Assembly (NCBI GenBank): GCA_037043455.1
Contig: JAWPHD010003071.1
Coordinates: 62,001 to 126,000 of the forward strand
Length of the DNA: 64,000 nucleotides
Direction: 5' to 3'
Source: Cyrtodaria siliqua
Lineage: Eukaryota > Mollusca > Bivalvia > Adapedonta > Hiatellidae
The translations under genes and the position numbers were made by a program. This document shows positions 22,377 through 32,791 of the stretch, one piece after another. The notes beneath the pieces were generated by a model. That model did no database searches and was not told the DNA's origin. It saw only the letters and a program-made list of their open reading frames with translations. Position 1 is the first letter of the stretch; each line of letters opens with the position of its first letter.

Positions 22377-22802
22377 ATGAAATTACTTTTAATTGAAAAA
22401 CTAATAATGTTCAAGCGATCACGGTACACCAGTGCCGTTTTGACAGCGTGTGAATGTTATGGTAAAAATGTACAGTATAAAACAGTCAAAATGGCTGTTT
22501 TGGATGTACAGTTTCAAAAATGCCAGCACATGGAAGCGCTCAGTGTTATAGTGTGCACTCTCCATAAAGACTCAGTTGTTGAATTGTTTGACAAGTACCA
22601 CAAACAGGTCGGTAAATGCCCAAAGTTCCGGGCCACCTGTCATACCGATATAAAACCGGACTCATACGCTCATTGTGCTGCTGTTGGAGCTGACCCTGCT
22701 CCGGACTTGCGGAAAAAAATTAAAACTATTTTACCCCTTTGCAATAATTGCAAGTGTTTGGGGAAAGAGCCAGTTGTTGCCAGGCCCTTTGGGAAACAAT
22801 AA
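22377..22802 (+). CDS. Unrecognised 141-codon open frame
   Basis: Longest uninterrupted plus-strand frame within NUFIP1 that is not a repeat shadow. The product is Cys-rich in its second half (CKCLG, two CNxC-like pairs) and basic, with no signal peptide, membrane segment or domain I can name. It lies antisense in the intron between NUFIP1 coding exons 2 and 3, just left of the hAT-like element at 22933. It may be a decayed transposon or retrocopy fragment, or chance; frame length and composition alone support it weakly. Confidence 0.25.
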   Translation: MKLLLIEKLIMFKRSRYTSAVLTACECYGKNVQYKTVKMAVLDVQFQKCQHMEALSVIVCTLHKDSVVELFDKYHKQVGKCPKFRATCHTDIKPDSYAHCAAVGADPAPDLRKKIKTILPLCNNCKCLGKEPVVARPFGKQ

Positions 22803-22932
22803 AACATACACAATTTCATACTGTTATCTATGTAGTTATTAAAATACCACATTTTCCCATTCATCACAGCTCATCGCCACCTTAAATGTAACTTTGCCAA
22901 AAAATTAAAATAAAATGCCTGCCTACCTACCC

Positions 22933-24617
22933 CAGGGCTCTGGAAATATTTTGAAAATCCACTTGCCCAGGGCAAGTGGATTTTCAGAATCCACTTGCCC
23001 TGTTCAAAATCCACTTGCCCTGTCCAAAATGTCACTTGCCCCAAATTCAAAAGTCACTTGTCCCAAAATCAAGCCTTTGTCAACGTACCAAACTTTTCTA
23101 GACGCTGCGCGCCACCGACGTATCCATGGTGGGTAGTAGATTACGTTTAGGGCTTGATTTCACTGGAGAATCACGAGAAATAGATCCATTTTCAGATTGG
23201 CTGGGTGAACACAAATCAACACCATCACTACTATCCTTAAATCCAAGTTCACTGTCAGACTGACCACCAGAATCGCACAAATCAACATTTCTAAGATCAC
23301 CAGGTGTATTTTCCTCAGTAATTTTAGACACATGTTTAGTTTTGTCCTTACAAGGAACGTAATAGAGACATGGTTAATTTGTAACTTTTTTTGTAAGATT
23401 GTTGAAATAATGAAGGATCATTTATTAAATACTGCATCATGTAATTACCCACAGAAATCGGACATATTGTAAATGCATGTAATAAACCACATGGACTATC
23501 CACTACTAGTATATTAAAATATATATTTTATATACATACGGGGACCTACATATGGGGATACTGTACTATGTTTACAATACGTCCGATTCCTATGAATTAC
23601 CATATAAACTCATGAATATCAAAAGAAACAATTACCCCTTTCACACATTTCCAAACCGCCTTTGATTACATCATCAATTTTACATCAACATTCGTGAATG
23701 TGTTTCAAAAGTTTCCCTTTATAGTAACTGCAAACAAAACATCTGCCTACTCAACGCCAGGCCACAAATAAAGTGATAATCGTGTTACCAAATGTGCCAA
23801 ACAAAATACAAACTCGCAAACAAAGTTTGTTTAATAATATGTGTCAAAATAACTTCAATAAAGCAACCCGCTGCATTCACATACCTTCCTTAATTAGTGC
23901 CAGTAATTAATTTCTACGTTATTTGTGTATAGAACAGTACTTGCCGTAATCGTTTATAAATTGCTGTTTGTTTACAATTTTCCAATGACCCGCGTTTCAC
24001 CTTTTACACAGCTATAAGTACTTGGCGGACTGATCAGTGTGTATTCATTACCTTTTCCGATAACAGTCAGCGTCAATACACAATATGCGTTGCATAAAAT
24101 CTTGGTGCGGTTATACTCTTAAAACATATAAATTCGAAAGTTCGGCTAAACATATGATTTATGTTGCGCGTAAAATAATGCATAACAGAAGTCTACAAAC
24201 TTTACAATGGTTACGTTTTATCGATTATAATTGGATTTATTTGATTATAATTGGATTAATTTTTGGGATGGTCTTATCATGTTAGTAGAGGACACACTTT
24301 AGTATAAATAGGGAGATGAATATTATTAATGCTATCGGCGCATGGACATTTTTGATTAGCACCTCAAACTTTCCTCGGCCAATCAGGTTTTGACAAACTG
24401 TCAAAGTGGGAGGGATTTCTTAATTACCGCTCGCGGCGAAAGCGATGGGTTTGTAATCGGCACACTTTATGATAAGCCGAGTTTTCGTTTGATTTTTTGT
24501 CTAAAACGGAAACGTCCAGTCGGGCAAGTGTCGGACAACCAGATTTGCGAAGGACACCTGCCCGCACCCAAATTCCACTTGCCCGGGGCGTCGGGCAACC
24601 ATATTTCCGGAGCCCTG
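22933..24617. mobile_element. hAT-like non-autonomous transposon with TIRs and target duplication
   Basis: Ends are inverted copies: CAGGGCTCTGGAAATAT at 22933 and ATATTTCCGGAGCCCTG ending at 24617. CTACCC flanks both sides (22927-22932, 24618-24623), a 6-bp direct repeat (hAT duplications are usually 8 bp). CACTTGCCC / GGGCAAGTG motifs repeat near both ends, as subterminal transposase-binding repeats often do. It carries an open frame at 23331-23098 but no full transposase. Confidence 0.78.
23098..23331 (-). pseudogene. Possible N-terminal transposase fragment inside the hAT-like element
   Basis: A 77-codon frame starting MSKITEENTPGDLRN and ending RNLLPTMDTSVARSV. It is Ser/Asp-rich, then basic with an LPTMDT motif, loosely like the region before the BED finger in mollusc hAT-derived proteins. 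Nothing downstream resembles a catalytic or dimerisation domain. The element reading is inference; a chance frame cannot be excluded. Confidence 0.35.
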
Positions 24618-25653
24618 CTACCCTATTTTTTTCAGCAATGTTACAGTAAACACGGGTATAATTTTATTTGGCCTTAGAAACCTGAAAACACCATCAATAA
24701 ACACTGGTTCCTTAATCCAGTCGCTCACGGCAACATACCGATTATACACACTGTGTAAGATGAAGATCACAGTGTAAAACAAAGCTATAGTTCAGTATTG
24801 GTAAAAAATAAAAGGAAAGACGTCGGCATATCAAACTTCAAAGTTTGTATTTGGCTGTCAACTCGCGACAGAAAGAGTAATGTTAAAGATCGGCTCATCT
24901 TATTACGAAAGTATGACCACTTTCAGTTAGATAGTTATATTTAATAGGCAATCACACGGTCTTTAAAATAAAGCAATATGTAAATATTCAAGCTTTTCTA
25001 TACAATACTTGGATATTTTGATACATTTTAATTAAATATTGTCAAAAATATTAGTGTAACATATTTCATAAAGTTTATCCGTTCTGATGCGCTTGTAATT
25101 TTTCTATTACTTGATATGATTGGCTAGTTTCTTAATTTCTAACAATGAAACTGATCCTTAGTGCACAGTTAGGAGTTATTTATAGCAATTGGAATTTCCG
25201 TAAAGGGAGGGCAATCATATTTCTTTACACTTTACGTATATCGATGGCGGGTAATTTATCGACCGACTAACAAATTATATTGATGCGCCGTATGGCGCAC
25301 AATAGATCAGTGTCGATGGGCCATTTGTAATTGTATGCGACTATGGCGCAAGGCGCGCGCCTATCCCAATCACTGTACAGTACATGCACACTTTAAACGT
25401 GGGTAGAGTGGATTATTCTATTTCACTAATCCTTTGAAACTGACCAACATTAACTGTCGGCAAGACTCTTTTGATAATTATGAGGGTGAGGTAGTCCCTT
25501 TGATCAAACTGACAGTTACGCAGTAAACATGTTTATGTCTCTGTCAGATAATGGAATGGCCCACTCGGATATCATACACCTAGACTAAAAATGGTTTCCG
25601 CCTGGTTAAATGCATGTATAGACCTATTACACATATTTATTTATGGCATGCTC

Positions 25654-26305
25654 AGGTCGGAATCTACAGTTTTCTTTGAAATTCAGACTATTTTCAGACA
25701 TGTACACTAATTACGTTAAATAACTTGAATTCTATTTTTCAAAACTAACAAACATGCCCTATTCCTGAAAGACCATATAATTTCCTCTCAAAATATAGCA
25801 AATACATGCTAGAAAGCAACAAAGTCAGTTTCTCTGCCTACAAATACAATTCATTTACCCCACCCACTTAGCACTCAAAAAAAGGAAAACATGACATTTA
25901 TAGAGACACGGCAGCATATACCTGTCCCTTATTTGAGATATAACACATCCATAATTGAATGACAAACACTCCAAATTGTCATAAAAATGCTATTTCTACA
26001 TACCTTATCCGGCTTTTTTTTCCGTAATCTTATGTCGAATGGAGAGATGAAGGAATTGATCAAACAAAGCTACCATTTACAACATAGCCACCAGTTACTA
26101 GTTTCTGTTTACAGCCTCTATACCGGTCACAGTACAAAAAGTTTATTTACACCAAAATTAACTATTATGTCATACTAAGTCAAAAACACCGCATTTGTGG
26201 ATTTCTTTTTTATTGTCTAGCCTGTACATGGCTTTTAATCTCTTAGATTTCTATTTTATAAGAAATTCCCCATGGACATTCATTCGAAACTAAGGAGTCT
26301 CCCCT
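25654..26305 (+). repeat. 652-bp direct duplication, copy 1
   Basis: Matches 26698-27349 along its full length without indels; the one difference I saw is at 26222 (C versus A). It starts AGGTCGGAATCTACAG and ends GGAGTCTCCCCT. It holds a 63-codon frame present identically in both copies. No TG...CA ends, so LTR identity is not supported. Confidence 0.9.
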
Positions 26306-26697
26306 TAAGGGAAAGTTGTCCGTTAAAAAAAACTTGAGATATATTGAGATTAATTGAGATTAATTGAGATATCTCAATACAAATACTCAATATAAATTGA
26401 GATATCTCAAGATAAAATATGATATCTCAACATGGAGTATCTCAAGATAAATTAGACATATATCGAGATATCTCAAGATACGGTGCATCGCGGAGTATTA
26501 CAATATACATATTTTACCGAGGTGTTCATTATCTGGGTTTCGTGGCAATGCGGGTTTGCCTTATCGACAAATTACATTCTAACCGGAGTATTTCTCTTCG
26601 CAAACAAACCGAATGGTAACAAACTTTGAAAATATGTTGAAATACAGAAAAAAAATCCTTCATTTGACTGTTTTAGTAAAAAAAGGTTTGACCCTTA
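26306..26697. repeat. 392-bp spacer with GAGATATCTC palindromes
   Basis: Between the two 652-bp copies. Both borders carry inverted TTAAGGG / CCCTTAA. About 26335-26475 is a run of TTGAGATATCTCAA-type palindromic repeats. Confidence 0.7.
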
Positions 26698-27349
26698 AGG
26701 TCGGAATCTACAGTTTTCTTTGAAATTCAGACTATTTTCAGACATGTACACTAATTACGTTAAATAACTTGAATTCTATTTTTCAAAACTAACAAACATG
26801 CCCTATTCCTGAAAGACCATATAATTTCCTCTCAAAATATAGCAAATACATGCTAGAAAGCAACAAAGTCAGTTTCTCTGCCTACAAATACAATTCATTT
26901 ACCCCACCCACTTAGCACTCAAAAAAAGGAAAACATGACATTTATAGAGACACGGCAGCATATACCTGTCCCTTATTTGAGATATAACACATCCATAATT
27001 GAATGACAAACACTCCAAATTGTCATAAAAATGCTATTTCTACATACCTTATCCGGCTTTTTTTTCCGTAATCTTATGTCGAATGGAGAGATGAAGGAAT
27101 TGATCAAACAAAGCTACCATTTACAACATAGCCACCAGTTACTAGTTTCTGTTTACAGCCTCTATACCGGTCACAGTACAAAAAGTTTATTTACACCAAA
27201 ATTAACTATTATGTCATACTAAGTCAAAAACACCGCATTTGTGGATTTCTTTTTTATTGTCTAGCATGTACATGGCTTTTAATCTCTTAGATTTCTATTT
27301 TATAAGAAATTCCCCATGGACATTCATTCGAAACTAAGGAGTCTCCCCT
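26698..27349 (+). repeat. 652-bp direct duplication, copy 2
   Basis: Near-identical copy of 25654-26305 (offset exactly 1044). The very high identity implies a recent event or gene conversion. Neither flank continues the similarity, so it is not a simple tandem duplication of 1044 bp. Confidence 0.9.
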
Positions 27350-27692
27350 CAGTAATTGTGTAATTGTTTTCGAAGTTTTTTGCCAAAATTAAATTCTTTG
27401 TACCGTATCCTGCTGGCTGTTTTCAATTATCACGATGCAGTTGGAATAAGTCATTACTCGTAATTGTTATTTTCGGCTAACTGTTCATCTAGGAAAATGT
27501 TTGATGCGCAGTATACATGGAAACAACTTTTTACCCAGGTTTGACCTCTGAGAAGCGGGGTGCGCACTATACATGGGTGCACACTACACAGGGTAAAATA
27601 TGGTACTGTATAACTCCCCCATCTGTAAGAATCAACACTTTCTCACTTGACAAGCCGCGCTCCCAGTGGCTAGACGAGTTTTCTCAAATTAC

Positions 27693-27860
27693 CTGTTGAC
27701 CACCTTGTGGAGATTGTCCTGACGAGAACCTGGGCCTGCCTTGAAACTGACCAGGATTTCTGTTAAAGTTTGGTTGGCCTGAGTTTGGGGCATGGTGTGG
27801 ATGTGGTGGTGGAGGTCCCCGGAAACCTCCATGTGGATGTCGAGGACCCATTGGTGGGGC
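27693..27860 (-). CDS. NUFIP1: NUFIP1 coding exon 2 (Pro/Gly/His-rich)
   Basis: 56 codons, phase 0 at both ends, between TTTTCAG and CAACAG|GTAATT. Residues 121-176 begin APPMGPRHPHGGFRGPPPP and end SPQGGQQ, continuing the low-complexity N-terminus with several Arg-Gly and Phe residues. No globular domain is expected. Composition and perfect phase agreement with both flanking exons support it; it has little family conservation. Confidence 0.82.
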
Positions 27861-28309
27861 CTGAAAAGTGGAAAAAGAGAATAAAAGAATTAATTTCTAA
27901 GACATGATTATCAAATATATAGCATTCTTTTATACATGTTCAATGTTTGGCAGGTTATACCCCAGAGTCCAGACAATAATCAATCAAGGGCTATAACTTG
28001 TATTAGTAATCCGGCTGGTTTTCTAAATCAACAATCTAACAGAGTTTTGCAAAGACCAGATGGAAAGGAAGTCTGTCTCGCCATAGCTTTACAAGCAAAT
28101 TCAACTAATTACCGGTATGCGTCACCTATCTAAAAAACTGAACCTGCATAACCCCCTCTTTGCACTTAAAACTCCTGCCAAATTTCATTATCATCAAAAA
28201 ATCCCTGAAAGGAATGTTAAGTTACTGAGCAGTAAATGATAATCATTTTTCTATTTATAGCAACTCTGGTGTCTAGTTGTTTTTCGAACTCATTCAAGAT
28301 TTCAGTGAA

Positions 28310-28575
28310 ATAAATTGAATTGCATTTTATAGTTGCACCAACAGCCAAGGCCATATGGCGACTTTCCAGCTTCCATTGGTGGTGGAAGGCCCCAAGTGCC
28401 CGTCCGGGCAATTTTCGTGGTTGGGCGGGCACCTGGATAGAACCACCGACATTCCGCAAGCCAGCTGGATAGTTTCCTCACATAAAGATTCCTAGGCACA
28501 TGAGGGATTGAACTCACAGCGGTGAGGGGCAAGTGATTTTAAGTCAGAGACTCTAACCACTCAGCATGGAAGCTC
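28310..28575 (-). repeat. tRNA-derived SINE
   Basis: On the minus strand the head has GCTGAGTGGTTAGAGT (A-box region) and GTGAGTTCAATCCCTC (B box), then a body with GGTTCTATCCAGGTGCCCG and GGAAAGTCGCCATATGGCC, and a tail TTGGTGCAACTATAAAATG. A Ser/Leu tRNA-like head with a different tail from the 13819 family. Confidence 0.8.
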
Positions 28576-28579
28576 CCTC

Positions 28580-28765
28580 ATTGATATAAAGACTCAGTAA
28601 AGTTTGGTAAAGATCAAATTAAAAATGTAGACCAAATCATGCTCACAAGATAAAAGTTAACAGACGAATGGACAATGGTACATGTCATCCTATAGTTCAT
28701 CATGCCTTCGGCCAGTAGCCAGTAGCCAGTCGGCCAGTAGCCAGTCGGCCAGTAGCGCTTAAAAC
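28580..28765 (+). repeat. Right-end fragment of a composite element
   Basis: Contains CAGTAAAGTTTGGTAAAG, ACAGACGAATGGACAATGG, and a right end whose GGCCAGTAGCCAGTC unit is itself tandemly repeated three times. Confidence 0.6.
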
Positions 28766-28964
28766 TATCAAGATTTCCACTTGTCCCTAGATGTTCACAA
28801 TGGGAAGACAATGGATAACATACAATTTGAAGAAAGGTTGTTTTTGAAACCTGTCACTAATACAATTATAAATATCATCCGATTTGGTATAAATGGTAAA
28901 AGGAAACTGTCCATAAGTAAAGCATAATATTGAGCATAATCAAATAACTGTCTGACTAACTTAG

Positions 28965-29085
28965 AATTTGAAGGGGAAAAGAAGTTTTTTTACTCTGTTT
29001 TTGAAGGGGAAAAGAAGTTTTTTTACTCTGTTTCTGAAGGGGAAAAGAAGTTTTTTTACTCTGTTTTTGAAGGGGAAAAGAAGTT
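28965..29085 (+). repeat. 34-bp tandem repeat, ~3.5 units
   Basis: Near-identical units of TGAAGGGGAAAAGAAGTTTT followed by TTTACTCTGTTT. Confidence 0.9.
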
Positions 29086-29584
29086 TTACCCGGATTGCCC
29101 CTACTGTAGTATTTTCTGGACCGCTTTTACACATCATATTATTAATAAATATTTCTATTTCTGTTGCTCACGTGAAATTCATTAATAATGGATTAGGTTT
29201 TCATTACAGTATGTATTTGCATCATATGTAGCTCAATTGGAAAGGCGCTCCATGGCTGATCTGTTATTATCCGTGATTTGCGGGTGTTAAGTTTAGTGTG
29301 GCAACCCCATGAAGCGATACTTTTTTTTTTTGTACTGCTATTGAATTTCGTCCATTGTATTCCACCAGATGGTGCTTCCGCACTCATCTGTGTACTTTCG
29401 CTCAAAGAACTATCAGTGTTTTTTATGTGTTTTGTGAATGCAGCCTGTGCCTGTGCCATTGTGAAAAATAGCGGCATTTTTCTAGAAAGTATGAAATATT
29501 ATAAGTTAACAAAAGAGAAATTAACTTTTTTCACTTTTATTTTCAGTTTAATATCCCTTGGTTTTAAGTTTTGTTTTTGGTAAA

Positions 29585-29705
29585 TACAGACTAGTTTTAA
29601 CACCAGCGTATATTAAGACTAGTATCTTTACTGGTCTGTATTTACCGACTAGTTTTAACACCAGCGTATATTAAGACTAGTATCTTTATTGGTCTGTATT
29701 TACCC
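29585..29705 (+). repeat. ~60-bp direct duplication
   Basis: Two nearly identical units carrying GACTAGTTTTAACACCAGCG and GACTAGTATCTTTA; ACACCAGCG also occurs near 39888. Confidence 0.85.
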
Positions 29706-29769
29706 CAAATTTTTTTTTATTATTTTTTATTTTTTTTTCAGATTGTGAATTTTTTGGATATAATTGTAA

Positions 29770-31920
29770 AACAAGAGGCCCAAGAGGGCCTGTGAACGCT
29801 CTACTGGCTGTTATACCATTGATGAATCGAGTCGTACTACATGGTGTCTAGAGTGTACACAAGGTTTTTCAAGTATTTGACCTAGTGACCTAGTTTTTGA
29901 CCCCATGGGACCCATTTTCGAACTTGACCAAAATATAATTAAGACATTTTGACAAAGTTTCATCAAGATCGGGTCAGAAATATGGCCTCTAGAGTGTACT
30001 AGTGACCTAGTTTTTGACCCTGTGTGACCCATTTTCGAACTTTAGCAAGCTATAATTGAGACAAATATTCTGACAAAATTGCATCAAGATCGGGTCAAAA
30101 ATATGGTCTCTAGAGTGTACACACGTTTTTTTTAAACTTTGACCTAGTGACCTAGTTTTTAACACCATGTGACCCATTTTTGAACATGACCAAGATATAA
30201 TTAAGACAAACATTTTGACGAAGAGTGTACACAAGGTTTTTCCAATATTTGACCTAGTGACCTAGTTTTTAACCCCATGTGACCCATTTTCAAACTTGAC
30301 CAAGATATAATTAAGACAAACATTCTGACACAGTTGCATCAAGCTCGGGTCAAAAATATGGCCTCTAGAGTGTACACAAGGTTTTTCCAATATTTGACCT
30401 AGTGACCTAGTTTTTAACTTCATGTGACCCATTTCCGAACTTGATCAAGATATAATTAAGATAAACAATTTGACAAAATTTCATCAAGATTGGGTAACAA
30501 ATATGACCTCTAGAGTGTACACAAGTTTTTTTCAAGTATTTGACCTAGTGACCTAGTTTTTGACCCCACATGACCCATTTTTGAAGTTGACCGAGATTTC
30601 ATTGAGACAAACTTTCTGACAAAGTTTCATCAAGATCGGGTCAAATATATGGCCTCTAGAGTGTACACACGGTTTTTCCAAAGTTTGACCTAGTGACCTA
30701 GTTTTTAACACCATGTGACCCATTTTTGAACTTGACCAAGATATAATTAAGACAAACATTTTGACAAAGTTTCATCAAGATTGGGTCAGAAATACGGCTT
30801 CTAGAGTGTACACAAGGTTTTTCAAGTATTTGACCTAGTGATCTAGTTTTTAACCCCATGTGACCCATTTTCAAACTTGACCAAGATATAATTAAGACCC
30901 ACATTCTGAAAAAGTTGCATCAAGCTCGGGTCAAAAATATGGCCTCTAGAGTGTACACAAGGTTTTTCCAATATTTGACCTAGTGACCTAGTTTTTGACC
31001 CCACATGACCCATTTTTGAACTTGACCGAGATTTCATTGAGACAAACAATTAAGATAAACATTCTGACAAAGTTGCATCAAGCTCGGGTCAAAAATATGG
31101 CCTCTAGAGTGTACACAAGGTTTTTCCAATATTTGACCTAGTGACCTAGTTTTTAACTTCATGTGACCCATTTTCGAACTTGATCAAGATATAATTAAGA
31201 TAAACAATTTGCAAGATTGGGTAACAAATATGACCTCTAGAGTGTACACAATTTTTTTCAAGTATTTGACCTAGTGACCTAGTTTTTGACCCCACATGAC
31301 CCATTTTTGAACTTGACCGAGATTTCATTAAGACAAACATTCTGACAAAGTTTCATCAAGATCAGGTCAAAAATATGGCCTCTAGAGTGTACACACGGTT
31401 TTTCCAAAGTTTGACCTAGTGACCTAGTTTTTAACACCATGTGACCCATTTTTGAACTTGACCAAGATATAATTAAGACAAACATTTTGACAAAGTTTCA
31501 TCAAGATTGGGTCAGAAATACGGCTTCTAGAGTGTACACAAGGTTTTTCAAGTATTTGACCTAGTGACCTAGTTTTTAACCCCATGTGACCCATTTTCAA
31601 ACTTGACCAAGATATAATTAAGACAAGCATTCTGACAAAGTTGCATCAAGCTCGGGTCAAAAATATGGCCTTTAGAGTGTACACAAGGTTTTTCCAATAT
31701 TTGACCTAGTGACCTAGTTTTTGACCCCACATGACCCATTTTCGAACTTGACCGAGATTTCATTGAGACAAACATTCTGACAAAGTTTCATAATGATTGC
31801 ATCAGAAATGTGGCCTCTAGAGTGTACACAAGAAAAAGTTAACGGACGGACGACGGACGGACGGAAGACGGACAACACACCATCCCATAAGCTCTGCTGG
31901 CCCTTGGCCAGTAGAGCTAA
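29770..31920 (+). mobile_element. Complete composite element with ~145-bp core repeats (Pearl/Helentron-like plan)
   Basis: Left end ACAAGAGGCCCAAGAGGGCC then GCTCTACTGGCT; about thirteen core units of ~145 bp with TGACCTAGTGACCTAGTTTT, AAGATATAATTAAGACAAAC and CCTCTAGAGTGTACACAAGG; a GGACGGACGACGGACGGACG microsatellite; and a right end CATCCCATAAGC with hairpin AGCTCTGCTGGCC / GGCCAGTAGAGCT closing in CTAA. Left CTCTACTGGC and right GCCAGTAGAG are inverted. From memory, Pearl elements in bivalves and Helentron-type non-autonomous elements have left end, tandem core, microsatellite and 3' hairpin. Short frames inside are repeat shadows. Confidence 0.8.
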
Positions 31921-32417
31921 AAAGGATACTTTTTGGAATTGTGAATGGGGCCGAATTTCGGCCCCGAATTAGGCATAAAAAAAACACTGACTATGGTACT
32001 TGTTTACAACTGGACTATTTCGACTGATCATCGAGTATGAATAGGTGCCTTAATTTTTTCTTGTTTAAACAAAAACATATTTATCTTTATTTATCTACTA
32101 TAAATAAATTCATTATTTAAAACAGTAAAAGTTACAATAACATATATATTTACGGTTTATCTTAAACATGTATATATTATAGTAAAGTGAAATAGTCCCC
32201 ACCTCTTTACCGCCTGCACTAACGAAAATTTGTTAGTGATGTGCACGCCAAAGCATATAGGTTGGTGCGATGATAGTCACGTGACTGGTCATACAATGGA
32301 ATTCCGTCAAAATATGCTGTTTTTATTTAGTAAATATTCACTAATGGCAGTTTTGATATGTTTGTCAACATTATTTAGCTAAAGGTTACAGCTGATGTCC
32401 CTTTAAATTATCCTTAC

Positions 32418-32791
32418 CATTGGTCTGGGTGAACCAAATCTGTTTTGATTCATGTCAGGTCTTTGTTGTCCCATGAGAGGTTGTCCAGGGAATCGCTGAT
32501 ATTGCTGGTTCCCATATGGTTGGGGGCCTCTTTGTGGTGATGTACCTCCATGTGGTGGGGGGCCTCTTTGTTGCGACGGACCTCCATGTTGCTGGGGGCC
32601 TCTTTGTTGCGACGGACTTCCATGTTGCTGGGGGCCTCTTTGTGGACCTCCATAAGGTATTGGGCCTCTTTGCGGTGGAGGACCTCTCTGGGGATATCCT
32701 CCTTGCTGGGGAGACCTAGGCGGAAATCTCTGCATGTTACCATGTGGAAACCCCCATCTAGGGTTTGGATGATGCATCTTTTTAAATGTAG
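32418..32791 (-). CDS. NUFIP1: NUFIP1 coding exon 1 (start codon, Gly/Pro/Gln-rich N-terminus)
   Basis: The ATG is the complement of 32775-32777; it opens MHHPNPRWGFPHG and runs 120 codons to a donor reading ATG|GTAAGG, phase 0. An in-frame upstream Met exists, but a pyrimidine-rich tract ending CTGTAG at 32792-32797 looks like a 3' splice site, so 32778-32791 is probably 5' UTR and a leader exon lies further upstream, not located. The product is low complexity: repeats of QQRGPQQHGGPS type encoded by a 42-bp in-frame DNA repeat (two near-identical copies begin near 32566 and 32608, with more diverged units beside them). Vertebrate NUFIP1 also has a Pro-rich N-terminus, but these repeats look lineage-specific. 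Confidence 0.85.

Larger units (their letters stand above)
1280..32791 (-). other. NUFIP1: NUFIP1 gene, complete coding region (10 coding exons)
   Basis: Gene-level entry. Ten exons joined on the minus strand give 1512 nt, 503 residues plus stop; I recall human NUFIP1 as about 495. In the family, NUFIP1 (yeast Rsa1) is a nuclear scaffold that binds SNU13/15.5K and ZNHIT3 and works with the R2TP chaperone in box C/D snoRNP assembly; a role in ribophagy is reported in mammals. Visible parts: Gly/Pro/Gln-rich residues 1-176; C2H2 finger 1 (C194, C197, H210, H214); finger 2 (C217, C222, H234, H239); an ETPEDIKKWRDERKK helix; PEP-type block about 266-300; RG-rich run 299-316; acidic Ser/Asp block about 370-416; basic linker 421-460; C-terminal helix region 464-503. 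All nine coding introns are GT-AG and phases match at every junction. Introns are swollen by repeats: 1.5 kb of coding sequence occupies 31.5 kb. Confidence 0.93.

Noticed and set aside
25654..27349. LTR retrotransposon
   Set aside because: Direct copies lack TG...CA ends, primer-binding site and polypurine tract; the interior is only 392 bp.
29227..29290. tRNA-like start GTAGCTCAATTGGAAAGGCG on the plus strand
   Set aside because: Resembles an A box, but no B box follows at the right distance.
29811..31775. Series of ~68-codon minus-strand frames with near-identical products (SSSKMGHMxxKTRSLGQ)
   Set aside because: They are produced by the ~145-bp non-coding core repeat, whose length is not a multiple of three; no start context or domain.
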